The notes under the pieces: model-generated
Told to the model about the DNA's origin: nothing
The model's database searches: none
The model's input: the letters and a program-made list of their open reading frames with translations, nothing else
Program-made: the position numbers and the translations under genes
Source of the DNA: JABCPE02 sp963530615
GTDB taxonomy: Bacteria > Bacteroidota > Bacteroidia > Flavobacteriales > Weeksellaceae
DNA length: 64,000 bases
Direction of reading: 5' to 3'
Assembly: GCA_963530615.1 (NCBI GenBank)
Contig: CAUSDX010000006.1
Coordinates: 22,034-86,033, forward strand
Shown: piece by piece, positions 26,913-35,697 of the stretch
Layout of the letters: each line of letters starts with the position of its first letter
Numbering within the stretch: the first letter of the stretch is position 1

Positions 26913-28109
26913 TTATTTTGCGATATTTTTTATTTCTTTTTGCAAAATAGTAAATACAGGAAAATGGTCGCTGTATCCTCCAGTGAATTGATTGTCAGAC
27001 CAAGAGCGAAAAGGGTAACCTTTGTAATTCCCTTGTTTATTAATTAAATAAGCAGGGGCAAATACTTCTGTTTTATAAGCAGTATATTCTTCTTTAATTT
27101 TATCGGAAACTAAATTTTTTGAATAAATAATTTGGTCAAAAAGGTTGGGAGCATCTTGGTAAGCTAAACTAGCAATCCCCTTTTTATACATTTTATACAT
27201 GGGATTAAAATAAGGATATTCTTCGCTCAATTCTTTTTCGCTTCCTACGGCTTTTACATAGTTTTTGAAACTAGGGCTGATAGGGTCATCATTAAAATCT
27301 CCCATTGCAATAAGTTTTACATTAGGATTTTTTTCTTTTATAGCGTTCATTTCTTGTTTTAGGAGATTAGCAGCGGCATTTCTTTTAGGCATGGAAATAG
27401 CTTCTCCTCCTCTTCTTGAAGGCCAGTGATTTACAAAAAAAGCTACTTTTTCACCATCTAAAATTCCTACGACAACCAATAGGTCTCTCGTGTATTCTCT
27501 CTTACCATCTTCTCTATAAATAATGAGTTCTTTTTTATATGATTGAGTAACTAAAAATCTCTTTTTTTGGTAAATAAGGGCAACATCTATGCCTCTTGCA
27601 TCAAAAGAATTGTAATGCTCTATACCATAATCATATTTTTTAAGTACATCTTGTTTCACTAAATCTTTTAGTACTTGTCTATTTTCTACCTCTGCTAATC
27701 CTACAATTACGGGAGCGGTTTTTGTGTATTTTGTACCAATTTCGGATATTACTTGAGCTATGTTTTTTAATTTTTGTTGATAAATGTCATAAGTATAATT
27801 TTTAGAACTTTTTGGAGTAAAATCTCCGGAAAGAGATTGTTTTCTAACGATTTTTTTACCTTTCATTTTTTCATAATCCCAAGGTCCTTTATAATTATTA
27901 GTGATTTCTAAATATCTCAGAGAATCCAAAGGAATACTTCTGTGAAAATTTATATGATATTTCGGTAAGGTGGCGTCTATGTAATCTGCTGATTGGATTG
28001 TATCAAAAAGATTTTCCACATTGTAAAACCCAATGGTGGCTACTCTCTTAATTTGAGCTGAAAATGAAATATAGAAAAACGAAAAAATAAGGAATAATAG
28101 CTGTTTCAT
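26913..28109 (-). CDS. Secreted endonuclease/exonuclease/phosphatase family protein
   Basis: 398 residues with a signal peptide (MKQLLFLIFSFFYISFSAQ). The mature protein has all the EEP motifs: GFYNVENLFDT at the start, VGLAEVENRQVL with the metal-binding Glu, the catalytic region NHWPSRRGG, MGDFNDDPISPS, and the final YSDHFPVF with the catalytic Asp-His. These enzymes cut phosphodiester or phosphate-ester bonds with Mg. The signal peptide puts it in the periplasm or outside. It is divergent from a TonB-dependent receptor and DUF5689 gene pair, which suggests a role in nutrient (nucleic acid or phosphate) uptake. Lipid phosphatase activity is an alternative. Confidence 0.88.
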   Translation of the reverse strand: MKQLLFLIFSFFYISFSAQIKRVATIGFYNVENLFDTIQSADYIDATLPKYHINFHRSIPLDSLRYLEITNNYKGPWDYEKMKGKKIVRKQSLSGDFTPKSSKNYTYDIYQQKLKNIAQVISEIGTKYTKTAPVIVGLAEVENRQVLKDLVKQDVLKKYDYGIEHYNSFDARGIDVALIYQKKRFLVTQSYKKELIIYREDGKREYTRDLLVVVGILDGEKVAFFVNHWPSRRGGEAISMPKRNAAANLLKQEMNAIKEKNPNVKLIAMGDFNDDPISPSFKNYVKAVGSEKELSEEYPYFNPMYKMYKKGIASLAYQDAPNLFDQIIYSKNLVSDKIKEEYTAYKTEVFAPAYLINKQGNYKGYPFRSWSDNQFTGGYSDHFPVFTILQKEIKNIAK

Positions 28110-28252
28110 AAATTAAAAATTAGAATTTTGTCAAGATAATGTTTATTTTCTAAATATTTATTTTTTTCTATATGAAATAAATCATGTAATCAAATTCGTA
28201 TAGAGTGAAATAAAATTTTATTTTTGTTAAAAATAGTTAATTTTTTATAAAA

Positions 28253-31009
28253 ATGTTTAAAAAACTTCTTTTTATCGGAGGATTTACACTGGTTTCTAAG
28301 TTTTTTGTTAAAGCACAAACTACAGTTTATGCTTATGTGAAAGATGAGCAGGGGAGACCTGTGGAGCGTGTGGAGGTAGATCTGAAAGGTTTAGGTGAAG
28401 ATACTTTAGCGGACAAGATTGGGTATTTCCAATTTGTAGATTTACAGCCAGGGAATTATCAAATGGTAGTCTATAAAAATAATTATGAAACTAAACTGGT
28501 TGATTTTAGTGTAAAAGAGGGAGAAAAAAGGAAAGACTTAGGAGTAATTATTTTGAGTTCTACTTCTTATTATAATACTTCTACAGATCAGGGATTTACT
28601 CTTTTAGATAATAATGATGAGAGCTCTTCTCAGTCTACCGTGGGGCTTTTGCAGTCTTCACGAGATGTTTTTAATCGAATTGCAGGGTATGACTTAGGTA
28701 TTTATTGGTTTAGACCGAGAGGGTTGGACAGTAGGGCTGGAGAGATGATGTTTAATGGGGTGTCCATGGCGAAGCAAAATAATGGTAATTTAGATTTTAG
28801 CATTTGGGGAGGGCTTAATGAGATTACTCGTTATCCCGAAATTGCGGTAAATCATACTCCATCAGAATATGCATTTGGTGGGATTAATTCTGTAATTTAT
28901 AAAAATACCAAGGCTAGTGAATATAGAAAGGGAAGCCAATTGACTTATTCTCTTACAAATAGGAATTATCGCCACAGATTGGGGTATCGTTATACTTCAG
29001 GAATGAGTAAAAAAGGTTGGGCATTTACAGGAATGATTACGAGAAGATGGGCGAATGAGGGTGTGATAGATGGGACTTTTTATGATTCTTATGCGGCTTA
29101 TTTAGGGGTAGAAAAGAAGGTAAATGACAAGCATACTTTGACTTTTAATGTGATTGCTGCACCGACGAGAAGAGCGGGTTCTAGCCCAAATACCCAAGAA
29201 GTTTATAATTATATGGGAACGAAATATAATTCTTATTGGGGGTGGCAAGATGGGAAAAGAAGAAGCGAAAGAGTGAGGGAGACTTTTCAGCCGATATTTC
29301 AGTTATCAGATTATTGGAAAATTAATGATAAATCAGAGCTTTGGACTACACTTTCTTATCAGTTCGGGAAGAATAAGGGTTCTCGTTTAGATTGGTATAA
29401 TGCAAGAAATCCATCACCGACTTATTACCGATATTTGCCAAGTTATCATAGAGATAATTTGGAAACTTGGGCTAATAGGACAGAAGCTACTCAAATTGAT
29501 TGGGAAGCGCTATATAGAGCTAATCAATCTGCAGGAGGCAGAGCGGTTTATTATTTAGTTAATGATGTGGTCAATGATAAAATTTGGAATGTTTCTACGC
29601 ATTTTATACATAATTTTATAGATAATACACGCTTTTTCTTAAATGTTTCTTATCAAAATTATAATTCCAATCAGTATCGTGAAATTAAAGATCTTTTGGG
29701 TGCTACCTACGCATTGAATAAGGATTCTTATGCAGAATCTAACCTTGCTGGTTCATCTGGTCTTTTGAATGAAAATGATACCAATATTTATAAAAAAGAA
29801 GGAGATAAAATTGGTTATGATTATACTTTCGGGAGACAAGAAGTAAAGATAAATCCAAGTTTGAAGTTTTCAATAGGAAAATTTGATGTAATGCTTTCAG
29901 GGTTATTTGGATATTCTTCATCTTATAGAGAGGGGCATTTTAGTCATTATCTTTATGATAATTCATTTGGAAAAAGTAAAAACTATGAGTTTGTAAATTA
30001 TGGTCTGAAAGGACAAGTTATCTATAAAATTAATGGAAGAAATTTCTTGGTTTATAATGGTGCAACTTATTCTCAAGCTCCGTTTTTAGAGGATTTGTTT
30101 TTTAATCCTAGAATCAATGCTTCTGTGGTGGAACATGTGAAAAATATGGTAGTTAAAGCTAATGATATTAGCTATGTGATTGCAACGCCATATGTGAAGG
30201 CGAGATTGAGCGGATATATTATCAATGCAGAAAATGAGGTTAATGTTCAAAGGTTTTATGCCGATGGAATTACTTTGAAAGGAGGAGCTTCTGCTGAAAC
30301 TATTTCCAGTGCTTTTGTAACACAGGTTTTGAATGGTATGAGCAGACAAAATGCAGGACTAGAGGTAGGGTTAGATGTTAAGATTTCTTCTACATTATCT
30401 CTACAAGGGTTGGCGAGTATTGGTCAATATATTTATACTAATAACCCTGAAATTTATGTTGGAGCAGATGCTGTAGGCAGGTTTGCCGATGGAAAATCTT
30501 ACACTTATATGGGGAAAGCTTATATTGATAATTATAAGCAAGCAGGAACGCCACAGACTGCATTTTTATTAGGATTTAGATATAATAGTCCTAAATATTG
30601 GTGGGTGGGTGTAAACTGGAATTATTTTGATCATTCTTATTTAGATCCTTCGGCGATTATTAGAACGGAATATTTTATCACGAATCCTACTACGGGAGTT
30701 CCTTACCCAGAAGTTACAGAGGGAAATTTGAGAAGGGTTTTGAAGCAAAAGAAATTGCCAACAGCATTTTTCCTTAATGCCAATGTAGGAAAATCTTGGG
30801 TGTTTGGGAAATATTATTTAATGATTTCTGCATCGGTAAATAATATTCTGAACAACAGAAGTTATATTACAGGAGGATTTGAGCAAACTCGCCAGACTTC
30901 TTACAGAACTTTTGTGGCAGATTTTAATAAAGAATATCCTAATTTTGCACCAAAATTTTGGTATAATCAAGGGCGAACTTATTTTTTAAATATTCAAGTT
31001 AGATTTTAG
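28253..31009 (+). CDS. TonB-dependent receptor with carboxypeptidase-like regulatory domain
   Basis: 918 residues. A signal peptide is followed by an Ig-like carboxypeptidase regulatory domain (about 23-105; VYAYVKDEQGRPVERVEVDL). A plug domain comes next (about 120-225, with IYWFRPRGLDSRAGEMMFNG), then a large beta-barrel whose last strand ends in Phe (YFLNIQVRF). No obvious TonB box is visible. No SusD-like gene is adjacent; instead a DUF5689 lipoprotein gene follows 16 bases downstream. A -7 element TATTTTTG lies at 28219-28226. The substrate is unknown, and the divergent secreted nuclease suggests nucleotides or phosphate. Confidence 0.86.
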   Translation: MFKKLLFIGGFTLVSKFFVKAQTTVYAYVKDEQGRPVERVEVDLKGLGEDTLADKIGYFQFVDLQPGNYQMVVYKNNYETKLVDFSVKEGEKRKDLGVIILSSTSYYNTSTDQGFTLLDNNDESSSQSTVGLLQSSRDVFNRIAGYDLGIYWFRPRGLDSRAGEMMFNGVSMAKQNNGNLDFSIWGGLNEITRYPEIAVNHTPSEYAFGGINSVIYKNTKASEYRKGSQLTYSLTNRNYRHRLGYRYTSGMSKKGWAFTGMITRRWANEGVIDGTFYDSYAAYLGVEKKVNDKHTLTFNVIAAPTRRAGSSPNTQEVYNYMGTKYNSYWGWQDGKRRSERVRETFQPIFQLSDYWKINDKSELWTTLSYQFGKNKGSRLDWYNARNPSPTYYRYLPSYHRDNLETWANRTEATQIDWEALYRANQSAGGRAVYYLVNDVVNDKIWNVSTHFIHNFIDNTRFFLNVSYQNYNSNQYREIKDLLGATYALNKDSYAESNLAGSSGLLNENDTNIYKKEGDKIGYDYTFGRQEVKINPSLKFSIGKFDVMLSGLFGYSSSYREGHFSHYLYDNSFGKSKNYEFVNYGLKGQVIYKINGRNFLVYNGATYSQAPFLEDLFFNPRINASVVEHVKNMVVKANDISYVIATPYVKARLSGYIINAENEVNVQRFYADGITLKGGASAETISSAFVTQVLNGMSRQNAGLEVGLDVKISSTLSLQGLASIGQYIYTNNPEIYVGADAVGRFADGKSYTYMGKAYIDNYKQAGTPQTAFLLGFRYNSPKYWWVGVNWNYFDHSYLDPSAIIRTEYFITNPTTGVPYPEVTEGNLRRVLKQKKLPTAFFLNANVGKSWVFGKYYLMISASVNNILNNRSYITGGFEQTRQTSYRTFVADFNKEYPNFAPKFWYNQGRTYFLNIQVRF

Positions 31010-31025
31010 TAAAATTACAAATAAA

Positions 31026-32420
31026 ATGAAAAACATAAAATTTTGGGCAGTCTTTTTAGCCTTGACTATAGTTGTAACATCTTGTGTAAATGATGGGTTT
31101 GGGAAAGATGATTGGGGAACACCAGATATAGTTTGTCATAACAAATATGATGTACCAACAATGACTTTGGCTAATTTTGTAGCACAAGCCCCTAAAAGTG
31201 GGACGATGGTAATCGTAGAAGATCAAATTATAGATGGATATGTAGTTTCTTCTGATGAGAATGGTAATTTTTATAAAACTATTTCATTTCAAGATAGCCC
31301 AGAAAATCCAACTGTTGGTCTTCAAATAGAGGTGAATAGAAGTCTTAACTATATTGACTTTCCTATTGGAACGCATATTAGAATTAATGCGAAGGGACTT
31401 GTTTTAGGAATGGATAAAGGTGTGGTAAAATTGGGAGCTATTGATCCTGATTATGCTATTGGGAGAATTTCTGAAAATCAATTAGGAAATTATATTTCTG
31501 TAGTATGTGTCGGCGGTAAGGCTGATGTAGCGAAACTTGTGCCATTAGAATTAAATAGTTTAGCTGAAGCTAAAAAGGTTCAACATCTTAATAAATTGGT
31601 AAGCGTTTCTAATGTTCAGTTTTCAGATGCGGATATTTTAGGTATAGATGGGGTGAAGTCTTTTCTTAACTTTCCTAAGGCTGATACTAGCAGAGATTTA
31701 GTGGGATTAGATGGAGCTACAGCTACCTTGAGAACAGCCTCTTATGCGTCTTTTGGTTCTGAAAAATTACCCATAGGAAATGGGAAAATTACTTTTGTGG
31801 TAAGTAGATATAATAATAATTATCAGATGATTATTAGAGGAACAAATGATATTAATTTTTCTGCGGATAGGATGGATACAGCTCCTGCGAAGGGAGGTTC
31901 AGCTATAAATTATCTTAAATCTGGAAGTATAGAAAATTTCACATCTTATACAACGGGAGCCAGTTCAGAAGCGTTATCGAGTTATATTAATGATCCAGTT
32001 ATAGGAAATAGATATTGGAGAGTGGCTAATTTTGGAGGGAATAAATATATTCAGTTGGGTTTTCCTGCTACAGGAGCTAAGCCTTATTCTAGAACTTTGT
32101 TCGCTGTGCCTGTAGATTTTGATAATATGATGAGGTTTTCATTCAAAACGAAAGATGGTTATTATAATGGCGATGTGTTAAAAGTTTATTATTCTACGGA
32201 TTATAAACCTAATGCAATTAATCCTACTTTAGCAGATATTACAAGTGCATTTACTATTTCAAGGGGAACAACTAGCGGGTATGCTTCCTCATTTATTGAT
32301 AGTGGAAATTGGGAAAAACCGTCTACATTATCAGGTAGAGGATTTATAATTTTTGAATATATTGGAGGAGGGTCTTCTCCTACAACTATAATGCAGATAG
32401 ATGATATTGTTGTTCAATAA
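31026..32420 (+). CDS. DUF5689 domain lipoprotein
   Basis: 464 residues. The lipoprotein signal MKNIKFWAVFLALTIVVTSC has Cys at 20. Acidic residues soon after the Cys (VNDGFGKDD) would fit surface display, which in related bacteria depends on such residues. The DUF5689 domain spans roughly 35-260 (VEDQIIDGYVVSSDENGNFY, SFQDSPENPTVGLQIEV), an OB-like fold. The C-terminal half (about 275-464) is a beta-sandwich like choice-of-anchor J modules. It is co-transcribed with the receptor upstream and is probably its surface partner. Function otherwise unknown. Confidence 0.85.
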   Translation: MKNIKFWAVFLALTIVVTSCVNDGFGKDDWGTPDIVCHNKYDVPTMTLANFVAQAPKSGTMVIVEDQIIDGYVVSSDENGNFYKTISFQDSPENPTVGLQIEVNRSLNYIDFPIGTHIRINAKGLVLGMDKGVVKLGAIDPDYAIGRISENQLGNYISVVCVGGKADVAKLVPLELNSLAEAKKVQHLNKLVSVSNVQFSDADILGIDGVKSFLNFPKADTSRDLVGLDGATATLRTASYASFGSEKLPIGNGKITFVVSRYNNNYQMIIRGTNDINFSADRMDTAPAKGGSAINYLKSGSIENFTSYTTGASSEALSSYINDPVIGNRYWRVANFGGNKYIQLGFPATGAKPYSRTLFAVPVDFDNMMRFSFKTKDGYYNGDVLKVYYSTDYKPNAINPTLADITSAFTISRGTTSGYASSFIDSGNWEKPSTLSGRGFIIFEYIGGGSSPTTIMQIDDIVVQ

Positions 32421-32431
32421 AAAAGATAAAT

Positions 32432-32462
32432 CCCTCAGAATATTTAGTTCTGAGGGGTTTTT
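32432..32462 (+). terminator. Terminator after the DUF5689 gene
   Basis: CCCTCAGAA (32432-32440) pairs perfectly with TTCTGAGGG (32448-32456), followed by G and a T-run. The sod gene converges from the other side. Confidence 0.85.
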
Positions 32463-32494
32463 ATAAATAATTAAATAAAAAAGATATGCTTAAG

Positions 32495-33091
32495 TTATAT
32501 TCGGTTATATTTTTCTTCTACAATATCCCAGTTAATTACATTAAAAAAAGCTGAAATGTAGTCGGGTCTTCTATTTTGATAATTTAGGTAATAAGCATGC
32601 TCCCAAACATCAAGCCCTAGTATAGGAGTACCATTACAGCCAATTTCTGGCATTAGAGGATTGTCTTGATTGGGAGTAGAGCAGATTTCTAAACTACCAT
32701 TATCTTTTTTACAAAGCCAAGCCCATCCAGAACCGAATCTTGTTTTTGCAACTTCTGAAAAATCTGTTTTGAATTTTTCAAAACCACCATAATTTTCTAT
32801 AGCTGTTTTTACATTACCGATAGGAGATTTTGCTCCATTAGGAGTTAATATTTCCCAAAAAAGAGAGTGATTATAGTGTCCCCCTCCATTATTTCTCAAT
32901 GAAGGAGTATCGGCAAGAAGGCATATTTCTTCAATGCTTTTATTTTCTAATTGAGTGTTTTGTATTGCTTTGTTTAGATTATCAATATAGGTTTGGTGAT
33001 GTTTAGTATGGTGTATTTCCATCGTTCTTGCATCAAACACAGGTTCTAAAGCATCATAAGTATAATTTAATTGAGGTAATTCAAATGCCAT
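32495..33091 (-). CDS. sodA: Superoxide dismutase (Fe/Mn family, Mn-type features)
   Basis: 198 residues. Metal ligands are H27, H75, D161 and H165 (in [12 protein letters not shown]). The second-shell features [11 protein letters not shown] and Gln142 in STPNQDNPL are those of the manganese type rather than the iron type, though family members can be cambialistic. It converts superoxide to peroxide and oxygen. No signal peptide, so cytoplasmic. A minus-strand -7 element (TACTTTTG, 33123-33116) lies 25 bases upstream. Confidence 0.95.
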   Translation of the reverse strand: MAFELPQLNYTYDALEPVFDARTMEIHHTKHHQTYIDNLNKAIQNTQLENKSIEEICLLADTPSLRNNGGGHYNHSLFWEILTPNGAKSPIGNVKTAIENYGGFEKFKTDFSEVAKTRFGSGWAWLCKKDNGSLEICSTPNQDNPLMPEIGCNGTPILGLDVWEHAYYLNYQNRRPDYISAFFNVINWDIVEEKYNRI

Positions 33092-33241
33092 GATTTCTTT
33101 ATTTTAAATTTTTGCCAAAAGTAATTAAAATATTATAGTTAGTGTCTAATACTATAATAGTTTTAATTTATAAATATAGCTCGATTTAAATTTAAAATTT
33201 TATTTTTGTAAAAATTTATACTTAATTAATAAAATTTGACT

Positions 33242-33886
33242 ATGGAAAATTTACACCATAAAAGACAAGTATACGAATATTCTGAATTATTGGAGAGTCA
33301 AGTGAAAGATAATCCTATAGAGCAGTTTCGGGATTGGTTTTTAGATGCAGATAAGCATCCGAATATTGCCGAAGCTAACGCAATGTCTATATCTACAATA
33401 GAGGATGATGATTGCCCTCGTACGCGTATTGTTTTATTGAAGTCTTATACTTGGGAAGGCTTTATATTTTATACAAATTATCAAAGTAAGAAGGGCAATG
33501 CAATAGAAAAAAATCCAAAGGCATGTTTGCACTTTTTTTGGCCAGCATTAGAACGCCAAGTGATGATTAAGGCAGAATTAGAACATGTTTCAGAACAGAT
33601 GTCAGATGATTATTTTGCTTCAAGACCAAGGGGAAGTCAGTTGGGAGCTGTGGTATCGCCGCAGAGTGAAATAGTTCCTAATAGAGAATTTTTGCAAGAA
33701 AAATTAGTTCGATTAGAACAAGATATGAAAGGAAAAGAGATTTTGAGACCACAGCACTGGGGGGGGTATTTAGCAAGACCTTATGAAATAGAATTTTGGC
33801 AAGGAAGACCAAACCGATTGCATGATAGGATTGTGTACCAATTGCAAGAAGATTATAACTGGAAAATATCAAGATTAGCCCCGTAG
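33242..33886 (+). CDS. pdxH: Pyridoxamine 5'-phosphate oxidase
   Basis: 214 residues from ATG 33242, which is preferred to TTG two codons upstream. FMN- and substrate-binding segments are clear: PRTRIVLLKSYTWEGFIFYT, NYQSKKGNAIEKNP, ASRPRGSQLGAVVSPQSE, and the C-terminal signature EFWQGRPNRLHDR. It makes pyridoxal 5'-phosphate in the last step of B6 synthesis and salvage. It is a single gene with a -7 element TATTTTTG at 33201-33208. Confidence 0.95.
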   Translation: MENLHHKRQVYEYSELLESQVKDNPIEQFRDWFLDADKHPNIAEANAMSISTIEDDDCPRTRIVLLKSYTWEGFIFYTNYQSKKGNAIEKNPKACLHFFWPALERQVMIKAELEHVSEQMSDDYFASRPRGSQLGAVVSPQSEIVPNREFLQEKLVRLEQDMKGKEILRPQHWGGYLARPYEIEFWQGRPNRLHDRIVYQLQEDYNWKISRLAP

Positions 33887-33893
33887 ATAGAAA

Positions 33894-33931
33894 AAATAAA
33901 TCGCTTATCAATATTGATGAGCGATTTATTT
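33894..33931. terminator. Bidirectional terminator between pdxH and rimM
   Basis: A very long stem of 18 pairs (33894-33911 with 33914-33931, one G-U) with A- and T-rich ends. It overlaps the rimM stop codon by two bases. Confidence 0.8.
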
Positions 33932-34451
33932 ATAAAAATACATCTATAAGCCCTTCTGGAAGTTGCATTTTAATGAGTTTTTTATCTCTATTGACTTCTA
34001 AAATCCATTCTTTAATGATGGGAATAACAACCTCTTTTTGTGCAAGATGGAGTATGAAATAATGTTGTGAAGTTTGGTCATTTACGGAGATAATCATTCC
34101 GCAAGTTTTTCCATCTTCTTCTATAATCTCAAAGCCTATAACTTCGTGATAATAGAACTTATTTCCTGTAAGAGGTGGAAGAGTACTAAGCGGTAAAAAA
34201 ACATTTTTACCTAAAAGTTGTTCCACAAGAGCTTCATTAGAGTTTTTGAAAAGTAAATTTAGGTTATCTTGTTTGCACCAAATTACTTTTTCAATGAAAA
34301 ACGGAACCAATAGTCCGTTGATTTCAACGAATATTGATTCCAATTTTTTGTAAAAATCGGGTTGGTCAGTATCTAACTTCAAGATAACATTCCCCGAAAG
34401 CCCGTGCTTACGAGTGATTCTACCTAAAAAATAACAATCTTCTTTTCGCAT
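33930..34451 (-). CDS. rimM: Ribosome maturation factor RimM
   Basis: 173 residues. The N-terminal RimM barrel begins YFLGRITRKHGLSGNVILKL, the standard motif. The C-terminal PRC barrel includes FYYHEVIGFEI and IPIIKEWILEVNRDKKLI. RimM binds S19 and helps assemble the 30S head. It lies 14 bases after rpsP, the conserved rpsP-rimM pair, but without trmD and rplS here. Confidence 0.94.
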   Translation of the reverse strand: MRKEDCYFLGRITRKHGLSGNVILKLDTDQPDFYKKLESIFVEINGLLVPFFIEKVIWCKQDNLNLLFKNSNEALVEQLLGKNVFLPLSTLPPLTGNKFYYHEVIGFEIIEEDGKTCGMIISVNDQTSQHYFILHLAQKEVVIPIIKEWILEVNRDKKLIKMQLPEGLIDVFL

Positions 34452-34465
34452 CGGGATAATATTTT

Positions 34466-34999
34466 TTAAGCTTCAGCATTTTCTTCGCCCTCAACAGCCG
34501 GAGCTTCCTCTACTGATGCTTCACTTGCTTCTGCAACTGCAGCTGCTTCGGCTTCTTTTTTAGCATTGATTCTTGCTTCGTTTACTTTTTGTTCAGCCTC
34601 CAAAGCTACTTTTTTAGCATCTTGTTTAGATTTTGCTAAACCATCTTTTTTACCTTGGATTTTAGCTTCTTTTTCTTCTAACCAAGCATTAAATCTTTTT
34701 TCAGCTTCTTCAGCACTAAATGCTCCTTTGGCTACACCACCTTGAAGGTGTTTTTTATAAAGAGCACCTTTGTAAGAAAGAATAGCTTTTGCGGTATCAG
34801 TTGGCTGAGCACCGTTGTTTAACCATTTTACAGCTGAATCTACATTCAACTCAATAGTTGCAGGATTAGTAATTGGGTTGTAAGTTCCCAATTTTTCGAT
34901 GAATCTACCATCTCTTCTTGCTCGAGCGTCTGCTACTACGATGTGATAAAAAGGCTTTCCTTTTTTTCCGTGTCTTTGTAATCTAATTTTTACTGACAT
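34466..34999 (-). CDS. rpsP: 30S ribosomal protein S16 with long C-terminal tail
   Basis: 177 residues, about twice the usual 80-90. The S16 core is residues 1-80 ([20 protein letters not shown], then [11 protein letters not shown]). The rest is a Lys/Ala/Glu helix turning into an acidic Ala/Glu tail ([18 protein letters not shown]). Such extensions are common in Bacteroidota; their function is not known. It is the first gene of rpsP-rimM, with a promoter just upstream. Confidence 0.95.
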   Translation of the reverse strand: MSVKIRLQRHGKKGKPFYHIVVADARARRDGRFIEKLGTYNPITNPATIELNVDSAVKWLNNGAQPTDTAKAILSYKGALYKKHLQGGVAKGAFSAEEAEKRFNAWLEEKEAKIQGKKDGLAKSKQDAKKVALEAEQKVNEARINAKKEAEAAAVAEASEASVEEAPAVEGEENAEA

Positions 35000-35048
35000 A
35001 ATTAAGTTTAATTTTTTAGTGGGAACTCGTCCCTGTTAGTTAATTCTG

Positions 35049-35078
35049 CAAATATAATGAATAATTTGTGATAAACAA
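35049..35078 (-). promoter_or_regulatory. Promoter of rpsP-rimM
   Basis: On the minus strand TTG (35078-35076), a 19-base spacer and TATATTTG (35056-35049) match the Bacteroidota consensus, about 50 bases before rpsP. Confidence 0.65.
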
Positions 35079-35095
35079 TATGAAAAAAGAATATT

Positions 35096-35659
35096 TTATT
35101 TTCCATTGAAACTGTTCATCGTGTTCGTAATTCCGGCAAAAGTAAAAGATAAACACGCTTCTGCAAAGGTGTTGATGCGTTCAGGGAGTTTTTCTTTCTC
35201 TTCTTCAGTCCATTCCCCTAACACATAGTCTATTTGCTGTCCTTTCATAAAATCGGCAGAAATTCCAAATCTCAATCTTGGATAAGCTTGAGTTTGGAGC
35301 ATATTTTGAATGTTTTTTAGTCCATTATGTCCAGCATCAGAGCCTTTGCCTTTCATCCTTAAAGTGCCGAAAGGAAGAGCTAAATCATCGGTAATAATCA
35401 TGAGATTTTCTATGGGAATATTTTCTTTTTGAAGCCAGAATTTCACGGCATTCCCGCTGAGGTTCATATAGGTATCTGGTTTCAAAATAAGAACTTTTCT
35501 GCCTTTGTATTTTCCTTCTGCAAGCCAACCAAAATTAGCAGTTTGGAATTTGGTATCCATCAATTCTGTCAATTTATCTGCAACCTTAAAACCTATATTA
35601 TGGCGAGTTTCAGTGTATTCATCGCCTTTATTCCCTAATCCTACAATAAGATATTTCAT
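35096..35659 (-). CDS. pth: Peptidyl-tRNA hydrolase
   Basis: 187 residues. LIVGLGNKGDEYTETRHNIG carries the catalytic His20 and Asn10. Further conserved parts are LILKPDTYMNLSGNAV and KGSDAGHNGLKNI. It frees tRNA from dropped-off peptidyl-tRNA. It is 38 bases after mfd on the same strand, and a TATCTTTG -7 element (35686-35679) may give it its own start. Confidence 0.96.
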   Translation of the reverse strand: MKYLIVGLGNKGDEYTETRHNIGFKVADKLTELMDTKFQTANFGWLAEGKYKGRKVLILKPDTYMNLSGNAVKFWLQKENIPIENLMIITDDLALPFGTLRMKGKGSDAGHNGLKNIQNMLQTQAYPRLRFGISADFMKGQQIDYVLGEWTEEEKEKLPERINTFAEACLSFTFAGITNTMNSFNGK

Positions 35660-35697
35660 TTATTTTCAATATTATTTGCAAAGATAAAAATATGTTT

